A DNA stretch of 64,000 nt, taken from Telluribacter sp035998675 (GTDB lineage Bacteria; Bacteroidota; Bacteroidia; Cytophagales; Spirosomataceae). Numbering within the stretch: the stretch's first letter is position 1; every line of letters begins with the position of its first letter. Position numbers and translations under genes: made by a program. The DNA lies in the NCBI RefSeq assembly GCF_035998675.1, contig NZ_DASYHI010000015.1, forward strand, positions 411,051 to 475,050, read 5' to 3'. Positions 34,919-44,204 of the stretch are shown here, piece after piece. A model generated the notes under the pieces. That model had not been told where the DNA came from. It did no database searches and saw only the letters and a list, made by a program, of their open reading frames with translations.

Positions 34919-37900
34919 ATGAATAGGTTTTGCGGGTATGTTCTTCTGCTGGCTTTTGATTTAATAGCCACAATCGTTCAGGGCCAGTCTGTTGCGGACC
35001 AATACCGCTTTGACCACATTACGGTGAATGATGGCTTGGCCCACAGCGATGCGATGTGCGCCGAGCAGGATGCCGAGGGCTTCCTCTGGATCGGGACAAA
35101 CGACGGGATCAATCGGTACAACGGCTACGAACTGAAAAAGTATTCGCTCCCCATCAACACCCGCAGTGGTCTGTCCGGCAACCGGATCCGGGATTTGTAC
35201 ACGGATGCCCAAAACCGGTTGTGGGTGGGTGCCGAGGGGGCCGGTCTGAGCTTATTCGATGCCGCGCACGATCGGTTTATCAATGTCAGCCAATTGGCCC
35301 GTTCGTCCGTCAACCACGCGCTGATGGAACGGCTTCAGTTGGCCGACGTGGAAGTGATTTCCGCTGACCAGAAAGAGCGAATCTGGGTCGGTACGCGCTC
35401 GGATGGGCTATTTGTGCTGGTCCTAAACACCGCTAATCAACTAATCGATATTCGGCAAATCGGGTTATCGAAGCCATCCGACGTTACATTCGGCGTATCG
35501 AGTCTGGCCGCCGACCGCGACGGAACAATCTGGATTGGTACGCTTTCCAACGGTCTATGGTCAATCGGTGCGGGGCAGCCGTCACTGCCATCTATGGCGC
35601 AGACGGCTCCGTTAGCAACCCGCTTCATTCGGGCGTTACACCTCGATCGTCAAGGCAACCTTTGGATTGGGACTAATCAGCAAATTCTTTGGGTGTCGCA
35701 GGACGACCGTCTGGCTCAAAGGTCTTTCTCGCAATATTCCCTGCCCCAGCCCATCAACGAACCTCAGTGCATTTATGTCGATTCATTCGGGCATCTGTGG
35801 GTGGGAACGAACGCCGGGCTGCATTTATGGGAACCGCGTCCGGCGTCCGACTCATCGTCCCGGATTCCCGTTCTGCCAGACAGGCACAGGCTGTTTCTGC
35901 CGGAAAATGCCAGTTCACACACAATCAATTCCGGGCGGGTTGAACAAATTTTTGAGGACCGCAACCAGATTATCTGGTTCTCAACCCCGTCTGGTGGTCT
36001 AAACAAATTAAACCTGTGGAATAAACCGTTTACAAATTTGCAACGACAGGCCACAAGTCAACCGACGCTGGCCGACAATGCCGTCAATGCGATCCTAAAG
36101 GACGAAGCCCGGAACTGGCTCTGGATTGGGACCCGCAACGGCTTCTCCCGTTACGATCTGACCACGAAAACGTACCGTAACTACCTCAGTCAGTCACTGC
36201 CCGGCTATGCGACTGGGGTTGAGGTATCGGCGTTTTGTCGGGCCTCAGATGGTACCCTCTGGGTCAGTACCCGGTACAGCGGTCTGATCACGCTCAAAGA
36301 TGACCAACTCCACACACAAACCGTCCTTCCGGATGGGTTCTCGTTACGGACTACCCGGTTGGAAAGCATTGTGGAAGACCGGTTCGCAACCATTTGGGTG
36401 GCTACGTTTGACAAGGGACTACTGCGTTTTGACCGACAGGGACGCTTCCTCCAGCGATTCAATACCGAAAACAGCGGCCTGCCTACCAACCGTTTTACTT
36501 TTTTACTATACGACTCCGAAAAAGACCTGATGTGGGCTAGTACGCATGACGCAGGTGTACTTAAGCTGAAACTAACGCCCAAGTCCCTTCAGGTCCAGAA
36601 ACAGTTCAGCTACCGGGCTAACGATAGCACCAGCCTAAGCGTTAATTATGCCTGGCCGCTACTCAAAGACCATCAAGGACGGCTTTGGATTGGCACAATT
36701 GGCGGTGGCTTGAACTTATTGACGGTCAATGCAAAAGGGCAGGAGGTGATTCAACGGTTCAGTCATCGACTACCCCTATCAGACGTAGAAAGCCTGCTGG
36801 AAGACGAAACCGGCCACCTTTGGCTGGCGGGAACCGGATTGCTGCGGGTCAACCCGGCCACCGGCCAGTGGGTGTCCTACGTTGTGGCCGACGGCATCCA
36901 AAGCAACTCCTTCAAGGTGGGCGCCGCCTGGCGGGCTGCCGATGGTACGCTCTTCTTCGGTGGCGTCAACGGCGTCACGTATTTTCAGCCCAGGTTTATC
37001 AAGCCCAACCCCTATGCGCCCGTTGTTCACCTGACTGGGCTGCGTATTTTCAACAAACTGGTGGAGGCCGACAAGCCCGTCAATGGTCACATGATCCTTA
37101 CGAGAGGTATCAATGGAACCAAAACCATTACTCTGCGGGCATCCGAAAACGATTTTTCACTGGATTTTGTGGGTCTACATTACGCCAATACCCGCAAGCA
37201 TAGCTATGCGTACCGGCTCATTGGCTACAACGACGGCTGGATTACGGCCGCGCCGGGTCAACGCTCGGCCAGCTTTGCCAACTTGCCCGCCGGTGATTAC
37301 ACCTTTGTGGTGAAAGCGAGCAACGGCGAAGGTAAATGGTCCACCAAGCCCGCCACGCTTAAAATCACCATCACGCCCGCTTGGTACCGCACCGGACTGG
37401 CGTACGGGATGTATATTCTTTTGATAATCGGTGCTCTGTTGCTTTACCGCCACATTACGCTAACCCAACAGCGGTTGGAGAATAATCTGGCATTGGAAAA
37501 ATTTCAGGCCGAAAAAGAAAGGGAAGTAACTGATATTAAGCTTCGTTTTTTTACCGGTATCTCACACGAATTACGTACCCCGCTCACCCTGATTCTGGGC
37601 CCAATGGAAGAAATGGCCAACGCCAAAAGTTCGTTTCCCGGCTTCAAAGAAAAGATGGACCTGGTGCAGCACCAAACCCGCAAGCTCCTGAATTTGGTCA
37701 ATCAGCTCATGGAGTTCCGTAAGGTCGAAACGGGGAATATTTCCCTGCGGGCCAGTAGGGATGATATCGTTGCGTTCGTGAACGAGTTATTTATGATCTT
37801 CCGCTTCAAAGCTCAGGAACAGCACATTGATTACGCCATTGAAGTACCCGTCACGCCGGTACCCATGTACTTTGACCGGGACAAGCTTGAAATCATCTTG

Positions 37901-39166
37901 ACCAACCTGATGGCCAATGCCCTGAAATACACCCCTGAAGGTGGAAAAATCAGGCTGTTTCTTTCGGTCGTAGGCTTATCGGATGAGCCGGCGGTATTCA
38001 AAGAAAATAAATTAATCGACAATTATATCCAGCTTGTTGTGCGCGATTGGGGGGTGGGCATGAACCCGATGGAGATCGAGCGAATTTTCGATTCCTATTA
38101 CCAGGCGTCGCATACCGAAACCATGCATATCATGGGCACGGGTATCGGGCTATCGCTGGTGAAGCAATTTGTGGAAGCACACGCCGGTGAAGTAGCGGTA
38201 ACGAGCGAACCAGATGTCGGTACTGAATTCACCCTGCGGTTGCCGTTTGGTCAGGCACACCTGTCGCAGACGGATATAGTCGATGAACCACCGACCACCA
38301 AATCGCCAGCCCTGGTTCGGAACAGGGTCGTTGATGAAGACGAAACCAGTCATTTACCGAAAGGGGAAGCCAATTTAGGGGCGTCACGTATTCTGGTGGT
38401 TGAAGACAACGACGAACTACGGCAGTATCTACAGCAACTTCTTGCCCCAGCGTATACCGTTTTTACGGCTGTCGACGGCGTTGATGGTTGGGAGAAAACG
38501 CTCAGCCTCCTGCCCAGCCTGGTCATTAGTGATATCATGATGCCCCGCAGCGATGGACTGACGCTGTGCCGGAAAATAAAGCAAAACCTCAAAACACAAC
38601 ATATTCCGGTCATCCTGCTGACTGCTCGGGTAGCGGCTGTCCATGAGCTGGAAGGGCTGGAAACGGGAGCTGACGAATACATGGCTAAACCCTTTGACCT
38701 CAGCATCCTGCACGCCAAAATTGCGTCCATCCTTCGGGGACGGCATCAATTGAAAGAGTATTACCAGCGTCAGATTCTGTTAAAGCCGACCGACATTGTT
38801 ATTCCGAATGCGGAACGGCAGTTGCTTGAAAAGGCCATGCGTATTATTGAAGCCAATATGCATGATTCGGCATTCAATGTACAGACGTTGGTTCGGGAAA
38901 TGGGCATGAGCCAGTCTTCGTTCTACCGGCAGATCAAAGCGATTACGGGGCAGCCGGTCGTCAAATTCATCAAGGATGTCCGTATGAAACGGGCCGCTCA
39001 ATTGTTGGCAACGGGCCAGCTGCGCGTGTCGGAGGTGGCCGCCCAGGTAGGTATGGATGACTTGAATTATTTCCGCAAAACATTCCAGGGGGTATTCATT
39101 CTATCGCCCTCAGATTACGCAAAACAGCATTCCGGAATTGATGAAAATTCTTGTGAGACGAAATAA
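34919..39166 (+). CDS. Hybrid two-component system (HTCS): propeller sensor, HisKA, HATPase, REC, AraC HTH
   Basis: About 1415 residues from the ATG at 34919, which opens a signal peptide (MNRFCGYVLLLAFDLIATIV); the longer open frame upstream is not needed. A periplasmic part with repeated LWIGT/LWVGT motifs forms two seven-bladed propellers (about 25-730). It is followed by a Y_Y_Y beta domain (about 735-820), one membrane helix (about 825-850), HisKA with His in GISHELRTPL (about 881), HATPase (GTGIGLSLV near 1077), a receiver domain with Asp in VISDIMMPRSDG (about 1203), and an AraC HTH (about 1310-1405). HTCS proteins sense oligosaccharides and switch on the adjacent degradation genes; here those are the GH92 and oxidoreductase genes just downstream on the same strand. 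Confidence 0.93.
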   Translation: MNRFCGYVLLLAFDLIATIVQGQSVADQYRFDHITVNDGLAHSDAMCAEQDAEGFLWIGTNDGINRYNGYELKKYSLPINTRSGLSGNRIRDLYTDAQNRLWVGAEGAGLSLFDAAHDRFINVSQLARSSVNHALMERLQLADVEVISADQKERIWVGTRSDGLFVLVLNTANQLIDIRQIGLSKPSDVTFGVSSLAADRDGTIWIGTLSNGLWSIGAGQPSLPSMAQTAPLATRFIRALHLDRQGNLWIGTNQQILWVSQDDRLAQRSFSQYSLPQPINEPQCIYVDSFGHLWVGTNAGLHLWEPRPASDSSSRIPVLPDRHRLFLPENASSHTINSGRVEQIFEDRNQIIWFSTPSGGLNKLNLWNKPFTNLQRQATSQPTLADNAVNAILKDEARNWLWIGTRNGFSRYDLTTKTYRNYLSQSLPGYATGVEVSAFCRASDGTLWVSTRYSGLITLKDDQLHTQTVLPDGFSLRTTRLESIVEDRFATIWVATFDKGLLRFDRQGRFLQRFNTENSGLPTNRFTFLLYDSEKDLMWASTHDAGVLKLKLTPKSLQVQKQFSYRANDSTSLSVNYAWPLLKDHQGRLWIGTIGGGLNLLTVNAKGQEVIQRFSHRLPLSDVESLLEDETGHLWLAGTGLLRVNPATGQWVSYVVADGIQSNSFKVGAAWRAADGTLFFGGVNGVTYFQPRFIKPNPYAPVVHLTGLRIFNKLVEADKPVNGHMILTRGINGTKTITLRASENDFSLDFVGLHYANTRKHSYAYRLIGYNDGWITAAPGQRSASFANLPAGDYTFVVKASNGEGKWSTKPATLKITITPAWYRTGLAYGMYILLIIGALLLYRHITLTQQRLENNLALEKFQAEKEREVTDIKLRFFTGISHELRTPLTLILGPMEEMANAKSSFPGFKEKMDLVQHQTRKLLNLVNQLMEFRKVETGNISLRASRDDIVAFVNELFMIFRFKAQEQHIDYAIEVPVTPVPMYFDRDKLEIILTNLMANALKYTPEGGKIRLFLSVVGLSDEPAVFKENKLIDNYIQLVVRDWGVGMNPMEIERIFDSYYQASHTETMHIMGTGIGLSLVKQFVEAHAGEVAVTSEPDVGTEFTLRLPFGQAHLSQTDIVDEPPTTKSPALVRNRVVDEDETSHLPKGEANLGASRILVVEDNDELRQYLQQLLAPAYTVFTAVDGVDGWEKTLSLLPSLVISDIMMPRSDGLTLCRKIKQNLKTQHIPVILLTARVAAVHELEGLETGADEYMAKPFDLSILHAKIASILRGRHQLKEYYQRQILLKPTDIVIPNAERQLLEKAMRIIEANMHDSAFNVQTLVREMGMSQSSFYRQIKAITGQPVVKFIKDVRMKRAAQLLATGQLRVSEVAAQVGMDDLNYFRKTFQGVFILSPSDYAKQHSGIDENSCETK

Positions 39167-39416
39167 TACACCTTTTTTGACGAAAATATCCACCGGGAAA
39201 GCGCCTGATAAAACCTAAGTTTGCGCCAGTCCCATTCCGAACCGAAATCTTAACCCGAAGGGATCTTGCCAAGGCTCGGGTTCCGCAGGCGTCCTGGCGA
39301 GTACAGAGTATAAGCCGTAGTCTGATGGAGAATTCTTCCTTGCTGTGCCAGTTTGTGAATGGCAGGCATCGTCACGCTGGGCAAACAGCAGGTTAATTGA
39401 CTCACCAAAAACAATT

Positions 39417-41573
39417 ATGAAAATAAAATACAACGCCATCATACCCATGTTAGGGATCATTTTATTGGTTTCTACCCTAGGGATAAGCCAGCCCAAACCC
39501 GTCTACACCAAATACGTCAACACCTTTATTGGCACAGCGCCCCTCTATGACCCTGAGATTGTCGGCTACGAGTACCCGAAGGGCTGGCGTTCGTGGGCGG
39601 GGCTGACCTTTCCCGGCAGTTCGCTACCCAACGCGATGGTGCAGCTAAGCCCCGTGACAGAATACGGATCCGGCGCGGGCTACGAATACGAAGATTCCAT
39701 GATTTATGGCTTTACCCACACCAACAAAGGCCACTGGAACCTTTGTAACATTCCCATTCTGCCGCTTTCCAGACCGGCCGAGACTTACGCTTCCCGGTTC
39801 AGCCACCAGAAGGAAAGTGCTGCTCCCGGATTTTATCAGGTCTATCTGGATGATTATAACGTCGATGTGAAGCTGACTTCCACGTTGCGCTGCGGCTACC
39901 ACCAATACGCGTTTCGCGACAACACGGACCGGCAGGTACTCTTCGATTTGGGCCGGGCCAACAACCGTGTCTCGGGCTGGAATATCGAGCAGGCCGGGCC
40001 GATGGCGGTGCAGGGCTACCAGCAGACGGGCGAACGCATCTACTTCTACGCTCGCCTGAATACGAATATCGACCGGATCGAGAAAAAGGACGACGGGCAA
40101 CGCAACGGTAATGCCGTCGTGCATCTGGCGAATGGCAGCACCCAGCCTGTCGAACTCAAAATCGGGCTGTCATTCGTGAGCGTGGAAAATGCCAAACAAA
40201 ATTTGGAGGCTGAGATAGCGGACAAATCATTTGAAACCGTTCGTAACGAAGCCACCCAAACCTGGGAAAAACTCCTGTCGTCCGTTCAGGTGAAGGGCGG
40301 CACTGACAAGCAGATGCAGATGCTCTATTCCTGCCTTTACCGGTCGTTTTTGTGGCCCGCCCTGCGCAGCGACGTCAACGGCGAGTACACCGATGCCAAA
40401 AAGCAGGTTGTAAAGGGCGACTTCCGGTACTACACGGAGCCTTCGCTATGGGACACCTACCGCAATAAAGACGTTCTGCTGGGCCTTATCTCTCCCAAGG
40501 TGACGCTCGATGTCATCAAGTCCATGAAGGATGTAGGGGATAAAAAGGGATTTCTGCCTACCTTCTTTCACGGCGACCACGGATTATCATCTATTGCCGG
40601 GGCCTACCAGCGGGGCATTACGGATTTTGACATCAAGGGTACCTACCAGATCATGCTCAAAAACGCCAATATGCCGGGCGGCCCCCGCGCCCACATCGCC
40701 GAATACATCGAAAAGGGTTTCATCTCCGACCCCGACATCCCGAATCCTAAAGTGGAAACAAAGGCCAACGCGGGCGTGTCCAAGACACTGGAATACGCGT
40801 ACGACGATTATTCAGTGGCCCAAATCGCTAAACACTTGGGTGACACCACCAACTATCGCCTTATGATGGCGCGGTCAAAAAACTATAAGAATGTGTTCGA
40901 CCCGGCTACCCGGTTCATGCGGGGCCGACTGGCCAACGGCGACTGGATTACGCCCTTCAACCCGCAGTACCCTTACTACGAGTACATGTATCGGGAGGCC
41001 AACGCCTGGCAGGTTTCGTTCTACGCGCCCCACGATATGCCGGGGCTGATCGCGCTGTATGGCGGGGCAGCTGGCTTTGAGTCGAAGCTGGATTCACTCT
41101 TTACCGTGCCATGGAACCCCAGGTACATCGCCCGGAACGTCGAGTCGTTCATCGGACAATACTGCCACGGCAATCAGCCGGACCACGAGGCTCCGTTCGC
41201 CTACCATTTCATCGGCAAGCCCGAAAAATCGCAGAAGATCCTTGACAACATTCTGAACAACTTCTACGGCATCGGTGAGGACGGTCTGGCCCTCTGCGGC
41301 ATGGACGACGCGGGCGAGCTTTCGGCCTGGTACGTGTTCAGTGCGTTGGGCCTGTACCCGTTTTCGGCCACCGATGCAGAATATATAGTGACCGCCCCGC
41401 TGTTCGATGAGGTTACCTGGCGTACCAGCAGCGGCAAAACACTCACCATCAAAAAGCCCAACAAAGGCCGAGACTTGAAAACCATTAAGGTAAATGGCAA
41501 AGCTAACAAGGGCTATTTCGTATCCCACGATTTGTTCAAAAATGGCGGTACCCTGGAAATTCTCACCAAATAA
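39417..41573 (+). CDS. GH92 family exo-acting alpha-mannosidase-type glycosidase
   Basis: 718 residues from the ATG at 39417, with a signal peptide (MKIKYNAIIPMLGIILLVST) ending near GISQ. YVNTFIGTAP and AGLTFPGSSLPNAMVQLSP at the N-terminus are typical of GH92, as are HNKGHWNL-like (HTNKGHWNL), GFLPTFFHGDHG-type loop (about 385) and the late block CGMDDAGELSAWYVFSALGLYP (about 620), which contains the acidic residues of the Ca2+-dependent active site. GH92 enzymes remove alpha-linked mannose from N-glycans or mannan. It is followed by a Gfo/Idh/MocA gene after 25 bases; the two are probably one unit under the HTCS. No SusC/SusD pair is present. Confidence 0.9.
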   Translation: MKIKYNAIIPMLGIILLVSTLGISQPKPVYTKYVNTFIGTAPLYDPEIVGYEYPKGWRSWAGLTFPGSSLPNAMVQLSPVTEYGSGAGYEYEDSMIYGFTHTNKGHWNLCNIPILPLSRPAETYASRFSHQKESAAPGFYQVYLDDYNVDVKLTSTLRCGYHQYAFRDNTDRQVLFDLGRANNRVSGWNIEQAGPMAVQGYQQTGERIYFYARLNTNIDRIEKKDDGQRNGNAVVHLANGSTQPVELKIGLSFVSVENAKQNLEAEIADKSFETVRNEATQTWEKLLSSVQVKGGTDKQMQMLYSCLYRSFLWPALRSDVNGEYTDAKKQVVKGDFRYYTEPSLWDTYRNKDVLLGLISPKVTLDVIKSMKDVGDKKGFLPTFFHGDHGLSSIAGAYQRGITDFDIKGTYQIMLKNANMPGGPRAHIAEYIEKGFISDPDIPNPKVETKANAGVSKTLEYAYDDYSVAQIAKHLGDTTNYRLMMARSKNYKNVFDPATRFMRGRLANGDWITPFNPQYPYYEYMYREANAWQVSFYAPHDMPGLIALYGGAAGFESKLDSLFTVPWNPRYIARNVESFIGQYCHGNQPDHEAPFAYHFIGKPEKSQKILDNILNNFYGIGEDGLALCGMDDAGELSAWYVFSALGLYPFSATDAEYIVTAPLFDEVTWRTSSGKTLTIKKPNKGRDLKTIKVNGKANKGYFVSHDLFKNGGTLEILTK

Positions 41574-41598
41574 TTACTTCACTAATCCCTACATCGTT

Positions 41599-42978
41599 AT
41601 GGACTCATTTAACATCACCCGTCGCCGCTTCATGCAAAGTTCCACCGCCGCTTTGGCACTTTCAACCTTCGGAGAGCGGGGGTTGGACTTGATTAATCCG
41701 GCCAAAACCCAGCGCGTCGCATTAATTGGAACGGGTTGGTACGGTAAAAGCGATTTGTTGCGCCTGATTCAGGTCACTGATGTGGAGGTAGTAGCCCTGT
41801 GCGACGTGGACAAGAATATGCTTGCCGCCGCGGCTCAGCTCGTCAGCCAACGCCAGAAATCGGGCAAAACGCCTAAACTCTACGGCGATTACCAGAAGAT
41901 GCTGGCCGAGAACGAACTAGACATCGTGCTCATCGGCACCCCCGACCATTGGCACGCGCTGCAGATGATCGACGCGGTGAAGGCCGGGGCGAACGTTTAC
42001 GTGCAGAAACCCATCAGCGTCGATGTAATGGAAGGCGAGGCGATGGTAGCTGCCGCCCGCAAGTACAAAAAAGTGGTGCAGGTCGGGACGCAGCGGAAGA
42101 GTACACCCCACCTGATCACCGCCAAGCGCGACATCGTGGACGCGGGTTTGCTGGGCAAGATTTCCCACGTGGAAATGTGCTGCTACCTCCACATGCGGGC
42201 CAACGGCAATCCCCCGGTGCAGCCCGTCCCCGACTTTCTGGACTACGAGATGTGGACCGGACCGGCCCCTTTGCGCCCATACGACGGTCTGCCGCACGTG
42301 CGCTGGTGGCGGACATTCATGGAGTATGGCAACGGCATCACTGGCGATATGTGCATCCATATGTTCGATACCGTGCGCTGGATGCTGGGACTCGGCTGGC
42401 CGAAGCGCATCAACTCAGAAGGGGGTATTTACGTGCAGACTGGCGGCAAATCCAATATCTCTGACACCCAGTCGGCTGTCTTCGAGTACGATGGGCTGAA
42501 CTGTATCTGGCAGCACCGCACCTGGGGCACTCCTAACAACCCGGACTACCCCTGGTCATTCACCCTCTACGGCGAGAAGGGTACCCTGTGGGCCAGCACC
42601 ATGCAATGCGACTTTATTCCGGAAGATAAAAAAGGTAAGAAAATTCACCTGGACGTAGTTTACGAAAAGGAAAAGTACCCCGAAGACCTGACTGAACCCA
42701 CGAACCCCAAAATCGAACTGAACGCAGCACCGGCCACCCGTCTTCATATGCTCAATTTCCTGGATGCTATCGACAAGGGAAGCCGCCCGATAGCCGACAT
42801 CGAACAGGGCCATATTTCGACAGCGAGCTGCATCCTCGCGAATCTATCCATGCAGACGGGCCGCCCGGTAGTCTATGACCCGCAGAAACGGATAGTCGTC
42901 GGGGACCGGGAGCTCACCAAGCTGCTCGAGCGTGACTATCGGCAGCCGTACAAGCACCCGCATCCTGACCGGGTCTAA
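41599..42978 (+). CDS. Gfo/Idh/MocA family oxidoreductase with Tat signal
   Basis: 459 residues from the ATG at 41599; the longer frame overlapping the GH92 gene is not a likely start. The N-terminus has a twin-arginine signal (TRRRFMQSSTAALALS). The Rossmann domain starts RVALIGTGWYGKSD (about 35), with the VQKPISVD motif (about 135) where the family has EKP/QKP. The C-terminal domain contains the large beta-sheet with GDMCIHMFD and a substrate His. It is expected to act in the periplasm on a sugar or sugar derivative using tightly bound NAD(P). Genome context suggests a role in mannose-containing glycan breakdown. Confidence 0.87.
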   Translation: MDSFNITRRRFMQSSTAALALSTFGERGLDLINPAKTQRVALIGTGWYGKSDLLRLIQVTDVEVVALCDVDKNMLAAAAQLVSQRQKSGKTPKLYGDYQKMLAENELDIVLIGTPDHWHALQMIDAVKAGANVYVQKPISVDVMEGEAMVAAARKYKKVVQVGTQRKSTPHLITAKRDIVDAGLLGKISHVEMCCYLHMRANGNPPVQPVPDFLDYEMWTGPAPLRPYDGLPHVRWWRTFMEYGNGITGDMCIHMFDTVRWMLGLGWPKRINSEGGIYVQTGGKSNISDTQSAVFEYDGLNCIWQHRTWGTPNNPDYPWSFTLYGEKGTLWASTMQCDFIPEDKKGKKIHLDVVYEKEKYPEDLTEPTNPKIELNAAPATRLHMLNFLDAIDKGSRPIADIEQGHISTASCILANLSMQTGRPVVYDPQKRIVVGDRELTKLLERDYRQPYKHPHPDRV

Positions 42979-43083
42979 ATAGTGTATCTAGACCTGAACT
43001 TGATTATTCAAAAAAATAATGGTACCCCAAGCTCACCCTGATTTGCAATCAGGGTGTCATCAAATAGCGTTTAAAACGCGAAT

Positions 43084-43120
43084 AAAAAAATCCTTGCCTG
43101 GAGGAGCGCCTCCGGGCAAG
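43084..43120 (-). terminator. Terminator of the FKBP lipoprotein gene
   Basis: CTTGCC(T)GGAGG pairs with CCTCC(G)GGCAAG (43093-43120), 12 bp with one wobble. On the minus strand it is followed by seven T (43084-43090). Confidence 0.75.
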
Positions 43121-43214
43121 GGTGTTACCAGCTCTTAGACTCAAAATATAGGGCCTGATACTGAAAGCAGAAGCCATTTCCCAACTGATTAGTCAAAGTA
43201 AAAAAATCAGGCTA

Positions 43215-43706
43215 TTAATCAATGGAGATGAGATCAATCTTGAAAATAAGTATTGAATTAGCCGGTATACCCTGCTGGGCCTGTGGTCCATAAGCCAGAC
43301 TTGGCGGTAAATACAATGTAATACTTCCACCAGGACTAATCAGGGGAATGCCTTGCTGCCAGCCGAGGATGAGCCTGGATAAGTTGAAACTTACATCAGA
43401 AGCGGTTTCAAAAGTACTCCCATTCGTTAGCGTGCCCGTATAGTCAACTGTAACATCAGAACACAGAGTGGGTTTGGCACCGGTGCCGGGGGAGTGAATG
43501 GTGTAATAGAAACCCCTTTCATCAGCCGTAGCATTGATTTTATTCGTATCAATATATTGTTTTAGAGCAGTTACTTCGCTCTGTGGTGCCTTTGTGGTGG
43601 GGATAGCCAGGTTGCAATCAGCCGGATCAGTCGAATCGTCATTCTGACAGCTACTAGCCAGTAACATCAAGGTAAGTAAAAGTAATCCATTCCATTTCAT
43701 TCCCAT
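43215..43706 (-). CDS. FKBP-type peptidyl-prolyl isomerase, lipoprotein
   Basis: A 163-residue lipoprotein: the signal peptide ends in LLASSC (lipobox Cys at about 20) followed by QNDDSTD, fitting retention at an envelope membrane. The FKBP domain is short (about 75-163): VTVDYTGTLTNGSTFETA, then ILGWQQGIPLISPGGSITLYLP and LAYGPQAQQGIPANSILIFKIDL. These carry most of the rotamase pocket residues. It assists folding of exported proteins. It is a single gene with its own terminator. An alternative start two codons later (MKWNG) is as good. Confidence 0.9.
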   Translation of the reverse strand: MGMKWNGLLLLTLMLLASSCQNDDSTDPADCNLAIPTTKAPQSEVTALKQYIDTNKINATADERGFYYTIHSPGTGAKPTLCSDVTVDYTGTLTNGSTFETASDVSFNLSRLILGWQQGIPLISPGGSITLYLPPSLAYGPQAQQGIPANSILIFKIDLISID

Positions 43707-44204
43707 TGCCGTCGTTGGTAAAGTGGTCGTATAGTGTCTTAACTATCCGGATGGATAATGGTTCGTATGCAGTAGTTTGTTAGCGGGATTAGTTGAAATA
43801 TCCGGCTGAGCGTAGTACTTCCGATACAAATTTTAATACCTACCCGATCATAAAAAAGAAAACCGACAGTGAACCACCACTGTCGGTTAAGAATTCCCCT
43901 TGATCCCGTATCAGAGATTCAATCAGAAGATGAAGCGGGAAAAATTGTCCTATTCTCACGAAATAAAACGCTGGTACAAACATAGGCTACCAGAGAGTCT
44001 GGTGCCCGCAGAATAGACGTTTCCGCGAAAGTTATCGACAACTCCTCCACTTTTGTCTATCTGCCCGCTTCACAAAGTATCCGGTTAAAGGCTCCATACG
44101 CCCGGGAGAAGCCGTCGGTGGCGGCCTTCGGTTACTACGTGCAGGGGTACCACCGGAAAGTACCAGGCTGGCAGGAACAAAGGTACCTCTCTCCCACCCG
44201 ATGG
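43707..44204. other. Non-coding stretch with a hairpin and a short open remnant
   Basis: About 500 bases without a recognisable gene. A perfect 11-bp hairpin (AACCGACAGTG/CACTGTCGGTT) lies at 43861-43888. On the plus strand about 70 codons are open from 43996 into the OPT gene's end with coding-like base use, but there is no start codon and the translation matches nothing I know. It may be a gene remnant. Confidence 0.35.

Noticed and set aside
41494..41598. Upstream start of the oxidoreductase inside the GH92 gene
   Set aside because: It would put 35 residues before the Tat signal; the ATG at 41599 is far better.
43996..44204. Open 70-codon stretch as a gene
   Set aside because: No start codon and no recognisable family; kept only as a possible remnant.
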